A stretch of 64,000 bases of DNA from an uncultured Christensenella sp. (GTDB lineage: Bacteria > Bacillota > Clostridia > Christensenellales > Borkfalkiaceae), in NCBI GenBank assembly GCA_905203015.1, contig CAJKUC010000001.1, forward strand, positions 124,001-188,000. The letters are read 5' to 3'. The notes beneath the pieces are model-generated. The model did no database searches, had not been told where the DNA came from, and saw only the letters and a program-made list of their open reading frames with translations. The position numbers and the translations under genes were made by a program. Positions 52,301-59,364 of this stretch are shown piece after piece. Numbering within the stretch: position 1 is the first letter of the stretch; each line of letters begins with the position of its first letter.

Positions 52301-53985
52301 CCGTGGACGGAGTTTTGTATAAACTGACCGACGGTGAAATCAAAGAATTGATCTTGTATCCTACGGCAAAACCGACTACGGAATTTGTGATTCCGGAAAA
52401 GGTGACTACGCTTGGAGCGAGGATCTTCAAAGGCAATACGTTTTTGAGAAAAGTGACGATTTCCGGCGACGTTATAGAACTCGGATCGTCGTTATTCAGC
52501 GGATGTACCGCTTTGGAAGAAGTGATTCTTCCCGACACGTTACAAACGATTGAGAACAGCGCGTTTGAAGGATGTACGTCGCTTAAATCGATCGATATAC
52601 CCGATTCGGTGACGACGATTCAGGCGTCTGCGTTCAAGAACTCCGGATTGACTTCTGTGGCTCTTCCCGTAGGGCTGAGTGCTTTCGGATCGGAAAGCGG
52701 TGCTATAGATGCGGCGGCGTTTGCGGGATGCGCGGATCTGGCCGACATTTCTTTCAAGGGAGAAGGAACGAATAATTTGTTCACGATCGAAGACGGCGTG
52801 CTTTATGCCGACGGAGGAAAGACGGTCGTTCTGTATCCCGCGGCAAAAGAAGGTACGGCGTTTGCCGTTCCCGCGGCGGTGACGAAAATCGAAGATTCCG
52901 CATTCTACGGAGCGAAAAATCTTACGAGCGTATCGTTTGAGGCGGCTACCGCGCTCGATACGATCGAAGACGAAGCGTTTATGAATTGCACGGCTTTGCA
53001 GAGCGTTTCGCTGACGGCGCCTCTTACGTTGTTCGGCGGCAGCGTATTCAGCGGCTGTACGGCGTTGAAAACCGTTGATTTCGCTCCCTCGGTTGCAAAT
53101 CTCGAAGTTGGCTCGAAGACGTTTGAAAACTGCTCGGCGCTTACGTCGGCAACCTTTAACGGAAACGTGGCGAAAGTAGGCTCGAATCTGTTCCTGAACT
53201 GCTCTTCGCTCACTTCGTTCACGATTCCCGCCAATATGATTCTTTATTCGACGCTTTCTTCTTATTCGTCGTATACATATAATGCGTTCATCGGATGTAC
53301 GGCGTTGACGGAGATAAACGTTGAAGAGGGCGGCACGGAATACGCTTCGGAAGACGGTATTCTGTACAGTGCGGATAAGACGACGATTCTGTATGTGCCT
53401 GCGAATAAATCGTTCGCGACGGTGGGCGGACTGAGTACGTTTACGATTCCCGACAGCGTTCAGCGTCTGGCAAGCGGTGCGTTCTACAGCAATCAGAAAG
53501 TGCAGAAAGTTGTCTTCGGTAAAGGCATTAAGCAGGTTGATTCGTCTTTGTTCTGCGATTGTGCCGCTTTGAAAGAAGTGGATATGTCGGCGGCTACGGG
53601 ATTGACGTCTTTCAGCAGCAGTATGTTTGTGAATTGCGCGGCTATCGAAAAAGTGATTCTTCCCGAATCCGTTGCGGCGCTGCCTATGCGTATGTTCGAC
53701 GGCTGCGGATTGAAAGAGTTTGCGATTCCTTCGACGGTGGCAACGGTGGGAAATTATTCATTCACCGATTGCACGTCGTTGAAGAAAGTGTTTATTCCAA
53801 AGGAGATAACCAGCATCGGAACGGGCGCATTCAACGGATTTACCGAAGATCAGGCGATTTACATCGAAGCGGCTTCGCAGCCGAGCGGATGGAGCGCCGA
53901 TTGGACTACCGGCTGCAAAGCCAAAATCAAATGGGGTGCTACGAAGGCGGATTATGAAGCCAACGTGCTCTTCCCTCAGGCGTAA
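43330..53985 (+). CDS. Giant BspA-like LRR_5 surface lipoprotein (3551 aa)
   Basis: The start ATG lies 9 bases after GCAGGAGG (43313-43320); a longer open frame upstream has no ribosome site. The lipobox is GIVAC. In order: a small beta domain like the 'DGYG' modules of the preceding gene's product (about 35-115), two InlB_B repeats (118-275, 'MPVREGYTFYGWYEDEAY'), four fibronectin-like units ('LTWNAVNGAIGYDVYVDG', 'VSWKAIPDAMAYIVTV', 'LSWTAVPGAKAYEVKV', 'LTWDAAFDATSYEVSV'), two more InlB_B repeats (about 690-850), then roughly 2650 residues of LRR_5 repeats ('IGEKAFYGCKVLNKVTF', 'IPDTVKEIGASAFNSCTKLE') to near the end. There is no LPxTG or other C-terminal anchor; membrane attachment is by the N-terminal lipid. 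A long fibre-like adhesin is the natural reading. Confidence 0.93.
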   Translation: MRFKKWILSALTTVMTLLVTIGIVACKKDDATKPIEEGPETGVYYYDDADKEYRIVLQKGDQVIFLVKGTNETGTYTSENGALTFTFADFTVNATYADDSLKVTYQDSQMTFLRNIEYTVSFDTNGGEAVASQTVVNGRTAKEPEMPVREGYTFYGWYEDEAYTAPFSFAAQTVRGDITLYAYWGKNGTNGSEYTVDFDLGYTAEGVTAPAAQTTNGGRLYTLETPAAREGYTFCGWWVSASGSADKLTYEFRQGETVLSEDTTLYALWAENAAGGKLPAPLLSVTENGLTWNAVNGAIGYDVYVDGNVDSVSAGENTYSSEKIAAKLDANKTEHEFKVVAKGATADKNSDAAVRYYTYNALARVSRFSVVNSMLTFEGVENAKEYYLTIVCGNADHKHENVSLGKNTFYPISGCEMKEGGIEFVVTAKADGYVSSVSRTFYYNRELAKIDELTYDADTQTVSWKAIPDAMAYIVTVKCGDNSHTVEKTNIGNATSYTLKYCSPAEGGIKFSVYPVTKGYNSPAAAELAVEKAELATPRDVTLTGTTLSWTAVPGAKAYEVKVTGTAADGVKTVTDETSCTIDNATGDVTVTIRAIAENAANNSAWSDVFEYPYNAAVKNLAYKNGMLTWDAAFDATSYEVSVNGGSMTVNTNSASVSAKVFAGENTFRVRAAGKEWSEEISVYFYKVTFDVNGGTAFGEGMYQNGYILLAYGDELVLPGKDSTSVKQNDEVVKELAGWYDAKGGAAVNAKKYENGTFDLASDLTLYAGWKGAIRTITLDKDADDAVLSQTTADVEYDGYTKLPVPTREGGYVFNGWYPSANGQGEPLTDAEGVTTSPWTSLATTVYASWLKVLDFTLEEDGKSYSVVAGKDIARVDAVTVPETYNGLNIDTIRAGAFKNCTTLKTINLPDTMKVIGSTTDVVSSGPFSGCKNLIAVNVYETGSIVASDANYYSVDGTLINRLAGKIRLAYVPLAKTGDYVIPDGVEEIPTRLFANSYISRVTIPSSVTRIGERAFYSSKNLLGITFADADLDADGVSVFSLEIADRAFQSCSNLREINLPKRLVKMEDENNKSLIADIFDKCSKLVSIKVAAGNEFYTDMNGILCDVNETAIYCPLGIEGTVTVNVKAIADGAFKARTKITKVVIPATLQSVGASAFEGCSALKEVAFDGGAMSGSTVIGEKAFYGCKVLNKVTFDEECNVTEIGKSAFANNVLLKEIKLSNATQEVGESAFADCTALKTVELLGGGAATTKFGNYVFKGCVSLAEIRLSETVDDISLSMFNGCENLKDVIVAEANAAYKSVNGVLYTKDGSTIVYCAGKNTTLKDASTGAFVLPSEVTMIGEHAFAGHKGLTKIEIAAQITEIGANAFENCSNLEELTFAARNTDLVIGNYAFANCRGISGETKLILPANVVSVGDYAFANAGMKEIEIGADVKTIGNYAFSGSNLTAITVPATVESLGDYAFANCASLASATLELQTEKLIGTFSGCALLGNVSVQEGLLTIGEGAFANAGKNAEGGLTFEIPSSVQEIGKNAFNASGISSVTIPAKVPAISAGAFMDTEKLTSITFEKTAEGDEKVALVIEGGSQSTGAFANSALTAIELPERLTSIGGYAFYSLNVSKLTSVTSEKTTGDLTEIGNYAFSGGQNIAVLELPEGLKTIGANAFQKNDKLTSLVLPASLENIKENAFSGGKFATLSFAKGGSGELTIEDNAFADCYNLTSVEFPLTLKELGTRAFDGCSAIAEYKLQKEDGKTNQFGFGEKAETPGILYLYDGETFVNFYIPANYSGFYGENGEAVAFKIPDEITELPQYVFYGTKIKKVDLNKVSTIGSYAFSESELEEITIPLSVTAVGSHAFDKCAQLVSVTFEKAENAEAEENYLPLTLNTYAFANATKLAGFELPKRAVAIGSKAFYKSSALKTFTFEERANIGTEITKDFTMGSDALGYVGVTKLDLPEGLTTIPSAFSDSKIQQVTIPTTVTNIEDDAFYKLSSLTKVTFAKGGTEDLTIGCDAFNGTYITTFELPARTVELGAATSNTYKGRVFSGCKKLTSFTLEKVTDEATGEVKTSPIETLYNKMFYNCAALTSVELPETITALGNVYGSTYSESYSPFYGCAKLASMVIPDTVDSVQKGLFYKCSGLKTVTLSANMTELPSNFFDGCTALTEIKVSEGSKNFASVGGVLFDNNKETLLYYPANKADTTYTVPDTVKTIAGYAFGSNSSSLKDYPLKLTTLKLSKNITTINEYAFSYNSKMTTLTIPEDSMLTTIEANAFNYSKALKSITIPASVTEIGTKAFTHCTALTSVAFADGSAPLTMDESVFEYAGLESITLPARVKTLGKKAFYWCQSLKSAAFDKTNLTEIPVSMFEGCKLLASASAPKGITAIGMDAFYNCAALKSMTVPASVTSLGSRVFSGCSGLETLTFETNEDGSSALNEIGTSVFTRCAALTSIILPDSVKQIPSSMFDSCTKLASVTYADDITSIASNAFKGTAITSITIPDTVKEIGASAFNSCTKLEEITLNEYSEALTTIGVSAFNGCSALKSLTLPASVQTIGADAFKGCTSLTLDLNPDCSDYVYKSGILTDADLTSILYIDISKTYGDFVVPESLTSITDSAFERTHFDRVTLPENLTSIGKYAFRNSEVKEIVWNDKLQTIGANAFEGTGLTSVTVPRSVTSIGDSAFTNAKSLTSLDFELGGTAGLTIGKYAFTGTALTSVSFPNRLRNIGKSSSSVTPAIGMYAFDGLNTLSSITFEEISAAAPAGQMNIGNFAFRGTSVVNLKFPDYMGGSVGSVYQGGGHSSEIANPAVGNSSFANCEKLETVDFGNPNAERYYIGKSAFENCVNLGKNGEALVLPDALSLTSSAMGTGAFKNCSSLKEVIFSGFGSTYNGSTGVFEGCTSLEKVTLTGKKVYQYASFVVGSSWFKGCYNLKEINLPDTLSEIGANAFNGCTSLTSITLPAACITVASTAFTDCTALTGIEVDPDNRTIRSVDGVLYKLTDGEIKELILYPTAKPTTEFVIPEKVTTLGARIFKGNTFLRKVTISGDVIELGSSLFSGCTALEEVILPDTLQTIENSAFEGCTSLKSIDIPDSVTTIQASAFKNSGLTSVALPVGLSAFGSESGAIDAAAFAGCADLADISFKGEGTNNLFTIEDGVLYADGGKTVVLYPAAKEGTAFAVPAAVTKIEDSAFYGAKNLTSVSFEAATALDTIEDEAFMNCTALQSVSLTAPLTLFGGSVFSGCTALKTVDFAPSVANLEVGSKTFENCSALTSATFNGNVAKVGSNLFLNCSSLTSFTIPANMILYSTLSSYSSYTYNAFIGCTALTEINVEEGGTEYASEDGILYSADKTTILYVPANKSFATVGGLSTFTIPDSVQRLASGAFYSNQKVQKVVFGKGIKQVDSSLFCDCAALKEVDMSAATGLTSFSSSMFVNCAAIEKVILPESVAALPMRMFDGCGLKEFAIPSTVATVGNYSFTDCTSLKKVFIPKEITSIGTGAFNGFTEDQAIYIEAASQPSGWSADWTTGCKAKIKWGATKADYEANVLFPQA

Positions 53986-54060
53986 AGCCCGAAAAAAGCG
54001 CGATGGCGGCAAGGTTTGCGCCGCATAGCATAAATTGTATAAAAAGCATCTTTTTTGCGC

Positions 54061-54088
54061 AGTCACTGCTCCGAAAGGGGTAGTGACT
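54061..54088 (+). other. Intergenic hairpin before the MoxR-type cluster
   Basis: AGTCACTGCTCC (54061-54072) pairs with GGGGTAGTGACT (54077-54088), with G-U wobbles, around GAAA. No T run follows, so it may be an mRNA-end structure rather than a strong terminator. Confidence 0.5.
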
Positions 54089-54206
54089 CGCAAGGCATTA
54101 TTCGGATTTTGATTTTTTCCTCCGAAAAGCGAAAGAAAGACGCCGTTCTGCGAAGGAAAAAACGGAATCCGTGAAAAAAGAAAAAATTTCAAGGAGGTAA
54201 GAAGGA

Positions 54207-55277
54207 ATGGACAGCAGAGAAGTATTCAAGAAGTATCGTGCGAAACTGGAGCGGGAAGGGATAATCACGTCGATCGTGTGCTCTTTGGCGATAGGGTTCG
54301 TCGTGGTGTTTGCGCTTGCGTTCACGTTCTGGATGAAAGAGATCAAAGGGCTCTGGATCTGTGCGGTGGCGGGGATAGCGGTGACAGCGGCGTTTACTCC
54401 GTTGTTCTACTTCAAGAAATTCCGTCCGGATACGAAAGAGATCGCGAGAAGACTGGATAATCAGGGCTTGGACGAAAGAATGATCACGATGACGGAACTT
54501 TCGGCGGAAGATTCGTATATAGCGAAATTGCAGCGTGAAGACGCGGCGGTGTCGCTGAAGAAAAACGAAGAGGACGGAAAAAAGATCCGTTTCCGTCTGG
54601 CAGGCGGAAAGAAATGCGGGAAAGCGATAGCGCTTACGACGGGAACGACGGGAGTGATCGGAATCGCGATGAGCGTGATCCTCGGGCTGACGATCATGGG
54701 AACGTTGCCGAGCGGGAATAAACTGGTGCACGGAGAAGAGCAGCCCGTACGGTACATGGTGAGTTACATGGAAGGCGACGGGTACATGATCGTAGGCGAA
54801 GCGGATCAGATCGTGGAAGAAGGCGGAAAGACGAGCGAAATCACCGCCGTGGCTGCGGAAGAAGGCTGGGCATTCGTGCAGTGGTCCGATATGCAGCCGG
54901 ACGATCCGAACAACATCCCTACGCGGCATGAAGAGAACGTGACGGAAGATAAAGTGGTCTTCGCGATCTTCATGGAGGTGGATTCGAGTGGCGGTGGCGG
55001 CGGAGACGGCGAACCGGAGGATAGCGATAAGCCGAAAGATCCTCCGCCCGATGGCGGCGGCGGCAGTTCCGATCCGTCGAACGGCGATCCCGGTAAAGGC
55101 GGCAGCCAAGGAAACACCAACATGAGAAGCGACGTAATCAACGAGAATTACGAATCCGTAGATTACAGGGAGATTTATCAGAAATATTACGATCAGATCA
55201 AGCAGGAACTTGCAAGCGGTAATCTCACTCCCGAACAGAGAGCGTTTTACGAAAAGTATTTCGAGACGCTGAAATAA
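54207..55277 (+). CDS. Membrane protein with InlB-repeat-like ectodomain, unknown function
   Basis: A 356-residue protein starting 9 bases after AAGGAGG. Two transmembrane segments at about 20-42 and 48-68 are followed by a basic cytoplasmic stretch, then a third hydrophobic segment near 155-172. The part beyond it resembles an InlB_B repeat ('VRYMVSYMEGDGYMIVGEAD', 'GWAFVQWSDMQPDDPNNIPT', 'VFAIFMEV'). It then has a flexible Gly/Pro/Asp/Ser-rich linker and a C-terminal helix 'YREIYQKYYDQIKQELASGN'. I do not recognise the family. It is the first gene of a cluster with MoxR, DUF58 and VWA proteins, in the place where such clusters often carry a lineage-specific membrane protein. Confidence 0.75.
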   Translation: MDSREVFKKYRAKLEREGIITSIVCSLAIGFVVVFALAFTFWMKEIKGLWICAVAGIAVTAAFTPLFYFKKFRPDTKEIARRLDNQGLDERMITMTELSAEDSYIAKLQREDAAVSLKKNEEDGKKIRFRLAGGKKCGKAIALTTGTTGVIGIAMSVILGLTIMGTLPSGNKLVHGEEQPVRYMVSYMEGDGYMIVGEADQIVEEGGKTSEITAVAAEEGWAFVQWSDMQPDDPNNIPTRHEENVTEDKVVFAIFMEVDSSGGGGGDGEPEDSDKPKDPPPDGGGGSSDPSNGDPGKGGSQGNTNMRSDVINENYESVDYREIYQKYYDQIKQELASGNLTPEQRAFYEKYFETLK

Positions 55278-55421
55278 ACAATTATTGCGATATCCGTTGT
55301 CGCCGAAGAAAAAACGGCGAAGGTCTTTTAAGAAGACGGCGAATTTTTTCGGCGGCAGCGAATAAAATTTTAAAAATCAAAAACTAAAAAACGAAAGGAT
55401 AACAAAGCGAGGAATACTAAA

Positions 55422-56495
55422 ATGACAGAAGAAAATATCCGTCGGTTCAGCGAGCAATGCAACAACATTTTCAAACAGGTAGGGCGTGACGTAATCGGTC
55501 AGAAAGACGTTGTGGAAGGCACGATCATCGCCATGATCGCGGGCGGCAATGTACTGCTCGAAGGCGTTCCGGGCGTAGGCAAAACGCGTCTTGTGCGTAC
55601 TTTGGGGCGCGTATTCAACCTTCCCTTCTCCCGTATTCAGTTCACCCCCGATCTCATGCCCGCAGACGTTACGGGTACGAACATCATCGTGAAAGACGAG
55701 AACGGCAACACGCAATTCCAATTCCAGCCGGGCCCGATCTTTGCGAACATCATCCTCGCCGACGAAATCAACCGTGCTACGCCTAAAACGCAGTCCGCAT
55801 TGCTGGAAGCGATGCAGGAGCATACGGTTACGGTTATGGGCGTTTCCCGTCGGTTGAACGAGCCGTTCTTCGTGCTCGCCACGCAAAACCCGATCGAGCA
55901 GGACGGTACTTATCCTCTGCCCGAAGCGCAGATGGACCGTTTCATGTTCAAACTCATCGTTCCTCAGCCCGGGCTGGACGATCTGATGCAGATCGTAGAT
56001 ATGACGCAGAAGACGATGGCGGAAGTATCCGAAGCGGCGTGCAACGGCGAAGAACTGCTTGAAATGCGCCATACGGCGAATCAGATTCCCGTGGCGGAGG
56101 AAGTGCTGCGCTATGCGATGACGCTTTGCGCGGCTACGCATCCCGACGGCGAATGCGCCACCGAAACGGCGAAAAAATATATCCGTCTCGGCGCCAGCCC
56201 CCGTGCCGGTCAGGCGTTGATTTCCGCGGCGAAAGTGCGTGCGCTTATGCGCGGCAGATTCAACGTGGCGTACAGCGATCTCAACGAACTTGCGTACCCC
56301 GTACTTCGTCACCGTATGAAGATGAATTTCGAGGCGATTTCGGCGCGCGTTTCTCCCGACGACGTGATTTCGATGATTATCGACGAACTCAACGGAAAGA
56401 AGCCCGATTTTGCGAACGCTTCCAAAAACGCGGAAGCGGCTGCGACGAATGCGGAAAACGAAAAGAAGGGCAAGCATAAACTCGGGAGAAAATAA
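55422..56495 (+). CDS. MoxR-family AAA+ ATPase
   Basis: A 357-residue ATPase. Walker A is GVPGVGKT (about 48-55), Walker B ILADEINRA, sensor 1 region VLATQNPIEQDGTYPLPEAQ, and arginine residues follow in 'MDRFMFKL'. MoxR ATPases act as chaperone-like motors with VWA proteins in assembling or activating other complexes (family knowledge). The C-terminal ~30 residues are a low-complexity Ala/Asn/Lys tail. The DUF58 gene starts on the last base of its stop codon, so the two are coupled. Confidence 0.95.
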   Translation: MTEENIRRFSEQCNNIFKQVGRDVIGQKDVVEGTIIAMIAGGNVLLEGVPGVGKTRLVRTLGRVFNLPFSRIQFTPDLMPADVTGTNIIVKDENGNTQFQFQPGPIFANIILADEINRATPKTQSALLEAMQEHTVTVMGVSRRLNEPFFVLATQNPIEQDGTYPLPEAQMDRFMFKLIVPQPGLDDLMQIVDMTQKTMAEVSEAACNGEELLEMRHTANQIPVAEEVLRYAMTLCAATHPDGECATETAKKYIRLGASPRAGQALISAAKVRALMRGRFNVAYSDLNELAYPVLRHRMKMNFEAISARVSPDDVISMIIDELNGKKPDFANASKNAEAAATNAENEKKGKHKLGRK

Positions 56496-57394
56496 TGAAG
56501 GGTTCTTATTTGAGCGATGAATTTTTCAGTCGACTGGAAACGCTCTCGTTGAACCTGCGCACGGATCTTGCCGGATTTTTCGGAGGAAAACACCTTGTCC
56601 GCACCTACGGGCAAACGGTGGAATTCGCCGATTATCGCGAGTACATGCTCGGCGACGACATCAGACGTATAGACTGGAATTTATACAGCCGTTTTGAAAA
56701 ATACTTTTTGAAACTGTTTACCGACGAACGGCAGATGCACGTTCAGATATTTCTGGATTGTTCCGCTTCGATCGGAAAATCCAATCCTCAAAAAGCAGCC
56801 TACGCGGTGGGAGTGGCTTCCGCGCTGGGCTTTTTGTCCGTACAGAATATGGACAAACTTTCGCTCAAACTGATCAAGGGCGACCGTGCGGAAGATCCGT
56901 TCGGTACGATCGTGGGCAAAAATTCGTTCTTCCGCGTGGTAGGCGAACTGGAAAAAGTCCGTTTTGAAGGCGACGCGAATCTCGCGGAAGCCGTGACGGG
57001 CTCGCCCGTGGGCACGAACGACGGGCTCACCGTGATTATTTCCGATTTTCTCACCGACGACGGGGCGTGGAAAAAAGCGGTGGACTACCTTTGTTACAAA
57101 CGCCGTCAGGTGCTTTTGATACAGGTGCTTACGCCCGAAGAACTCGATCCCGCATATAACGGCAGAGTCAATCTGATCGACTCCGAATCGGAGGATATGC
57201 TCGATCCGAAAAACATGAAGATCAAGATTACGAAAGGCATGCTTGCGGCTTATCAGGAAGCGTTGGCGGACATGCGGGAAGACATGCGTTCTTTCTGCGC
57301 TTCGCGCGAAGCCGGATATATTTGCGTAAGCACGGATAAACCGATCGAGCAGATGCTCTTCGGCGAATTGTTTAAGGCAGGTATAATGGGATGA
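56495..57394 (+). CDS. DUF58 protein (VWA-like partner of MoxR)
   Basis: A 299-residue soluble protein with the DUF58 signature 'VEFADYREYMLGDDIRRIDW' followed by 'NLYSRFEKYFLKLFTDERQM'. A VWA-like fold follows with the metal-site motif DCSAS near residue 88, 'VIISDFLTDDGAW' and 'QVLLIQVLTPEELDP'. It is coupled to the MoxR gene upstream and overlaps the next gene by 4 bp (ATGA). MoxR-DUF58 pairs are widespread and usually precede BatA-like VWA membrane proteins, as here. Confidence 0.93.
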   Translation: MKGSYLSDEFFSRLETLSLNLRTDLAGFFGGKHLVRTYGQTVEFADYREYMLGDDIRRIDWNLYSRFEKYFLKLFTDERQMHVQIFLDCSASIGKSNPQKAAYAVGVASALGFLSVQNMDKLSLKLIKGDRAEDPFGTIVGKNSFFRVVGELEKVRFEGDANLAEAVTGSPVGTNDGLTVIISDFLTDDGAWKKAVDYLCYKRRQVLLIQVLTPEELDPAYNGRVNLIDSESEDMLDPKNMKIKITKGMLAAYQEALADMREDMRSFCASREAGYICVSTDKPIEQMLFGELFKAGIMG

Positions 57395-59349
57395 GGATAC
57401 TTTTACCTTTAGGCTTTTTAGGCTTGATAGGAATAGCGGTGCTGATCCTGATCTACCTTCTGAAGCCGAATTATCAACAGAAAGTTATTTCCAGTACGTA
57501 TATCTGGAAACTCAGTCTGCGTTATCGGAAGAAACGGATTCCCGTAAGCAAACTGAGGAGTTTGCTTATTCTGCTTTGCCAGATTCTTGTGGTGACGGCT
57601 TGCGCGTTTATTCTCGCGCGCCCCGTTACGCCGTCCGGCGATCAGGCGATCGCATCCGAAAACGTGGCGATTATCGACGCTTCCGCGGGAATGAGAGCGG
57701 AAACCGACGGAGTCACCCGTTTTGAACGCGCCGTGGAAAAAACCCGCGCGCTTGCCGAAGAAACGTTCCGCGTAAGCGGCGGCGTGATGTCGGTGATTAT
57801 CGCGAGCGACGAGCCGTATTATCTCGTGCAGCGTGCGGACGCGTCGTCGGCAAAAGATTTGTATCAGAGCCTCGACGCGCTGCTTCCTTCGGCGGAAAAC
57901 GATTCCGCCTGCACCTATGCCTCGGCAGACGTGGAAGGCGCGCTTTCGCTGGCGCAGAGCGTGGTGGACGAAAACTCCCTTGCGGAAGTGTACCTGTACA
58001 CGGGCACTGCGTATCTCAACCCCGGCGACGTGAAAGTGGTGAGCGTGCGCGAAGAGGGCGAGTGGAACGCGGCGGTTTTAAACGCGCAGGCGGTGAGCCT
58101 CGATAATAAATATTCGTTTGAGATCGAAGTGGCTGTGTACGGCAAAGACGAACAGTTGACCGTAAGTTGCGACGTGTACGGGCCGAACGGCAATACGGGG
58201 AAACCCATAGAGATGTCCGCCGTCGTTTCCTGCACGGGCGAAGAAACGCAGAAAGTGTCGTTTGTCCCAGAAGACGAAGGGGCGTACGCGTTGTTTTCTT
58301 ACGATTACGTACACGTATACATTTCCGCGGACGATTCGTACACGGGGGACAACGTTTATTATCTCTACGGCGGAACGCGGGATAAGATGCGGATTCAGTA
58401 TGCTTCGTCTTCTTCCAGTTTGTTCTGGCTGGCTACGCTCGAATCGTTACAGAACACCATGTCCGCACGCTGGAATTTCGCCGATCCCAAGGAAGTCCGT
58501 CTCGACGGCACCACTTCCGAAACGATGGACGACGTGGCGCTTACGGGCTACGATTTCTATATTTTTGAAGGAAAAATGCCCGAAAAACTGCCCGATTACG
58601 GCTTGATTTTCATGGTGAACCCCGATAGCGCGCCCGTGGGAGCGAATTTCACGATGGGCTCTGCCGCAGAAGGCAGATTCACCCTTACGGCGGGCAATAA
58701 ACACGCGATTACGAACGGCGTGGACGCAGGCAATATTCATTTGAAGAAGTATACCAGAATCACTTCGTACGACGCTTACGAGCCGCTTCTTTATTGCAAC
58801 GAAGATCCCGTGTGGATGATCAAAGAAGATTTTCGCGAAAAGGAAGGCGTTTATCGTACGATCGTGGTGATGTCGTTTTTGATCAACGACGCCGACTTCG
58901 CGATCACTTCGTTTCCCAAATTGTTTTTGAATATGTTCAATTACGGCTTGCCTACGACGGTGACGGACGGAGAGGACAACGTAAGCAACACGTTTGAAGT
59001 GGGCGAAAAATTGACGATTAAGGCGCGCGGTATCGAATGTACGATCTCGAACGCACAGTTCGGCTATGAAAGAACGTTGGAAAATTTCGAGGGCAGATTT
59101 ACCCGCCCCGGAACGTATATCGTGAAGCAGACCATGATGTTTGAAGATCCGCAAGAGAAAGAAGAACGCATTTTCGTGAAAATATCCGCGAAAGAGAGCA
59201 ATATCTGCCGGGAAGAAGATTCGCTGGCGGGCGCATTGATTCGTCAGACTCCGCCCGACAACAGCAAAGACTGGCTGCTGTATCTCGCTATCGCGCTTAC
59301 GGCGTTCCTCTTTGTAGAGTGGCTGTTGCAAGCCAAAGAAAACTTCTGA
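57391..59349 (+). CDS. BatA-like membrane protein with VWA domain
   Basis: A 652-residue protein. Its N-terminus matches the BatA family: a membrane segment 'GFLGLIGIAVLILIYLLKPN', a basic loop with 'LRYRKKRIPVSKLRSLLILL', and a second segment. A VWA-like domain follows with a degenerate metal site (DASAG in place of DxSxS). A long extracytoplasmic beta region follows ('VEVAVYGKDEQLTVSCDVYG'), then a C-terminal membrane segment 'WLLYLAIALTAFLFVEWLLQ'. It is coupled to the DUF58 gene. The degenerate site suggests a structural rather than metal-dependent role. Confidence 0.88.
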   Translation: MRILLPLGFLGLIGIAVLILIYLLKPNYQQKVISSTYIWKLSLRYRKKRIPVSKLRSLLILLCQILVVTACAFILARPVTPSGDQAIASENVAIIDASAGMRAETDGVTRFERAVEKTRALAEETFRVSGGVMSVIIASDEPYYLVQRADASSAKDLYQSLDALLPSAENDSACTYASADVEGALSLAQSVVDENSLAEVYLYTGTAYLNPGDVKVVSVREEGEWNAAVLNAQAVSLDNKYSFEIEVAVYGKDEQLTVSCDVYGPNGNTGKPIEMSAVVSCTGEETQKVSFVPEDEGAYALFSYDYVHVYISADDSYTGDNVYYLYGGTRDKMRIQYASSSSSLFWLATLESLQNTMSARWNFADPKEVRLDGTTSETMDDVALTGYDFYIFEGKMPEKLPDYGLIFMVNPDSAPVGANFTMGSAAEGRFTLTAGNKHAITNGVDAGNIHLKKYTRITSYDAYEPLLYCNEDPVWMIKEDFREKEGVYRTIVVMSFLINDADFAITSFPKLFLNMFNYGLPTTVTDGEDNVSNTFEVGEKLTIKARGIECTISNAQFGYERTLENFEGRFTRPGTYIVKQTMMFEDPQEKEERIFVKISAKESNICREEDSLAGALIRQTPPDNSKDWLLYLAIALTAFLFVEWLLQAKENF

Positions 59350-59364
59350 GGAGGAGAAAGGGCG

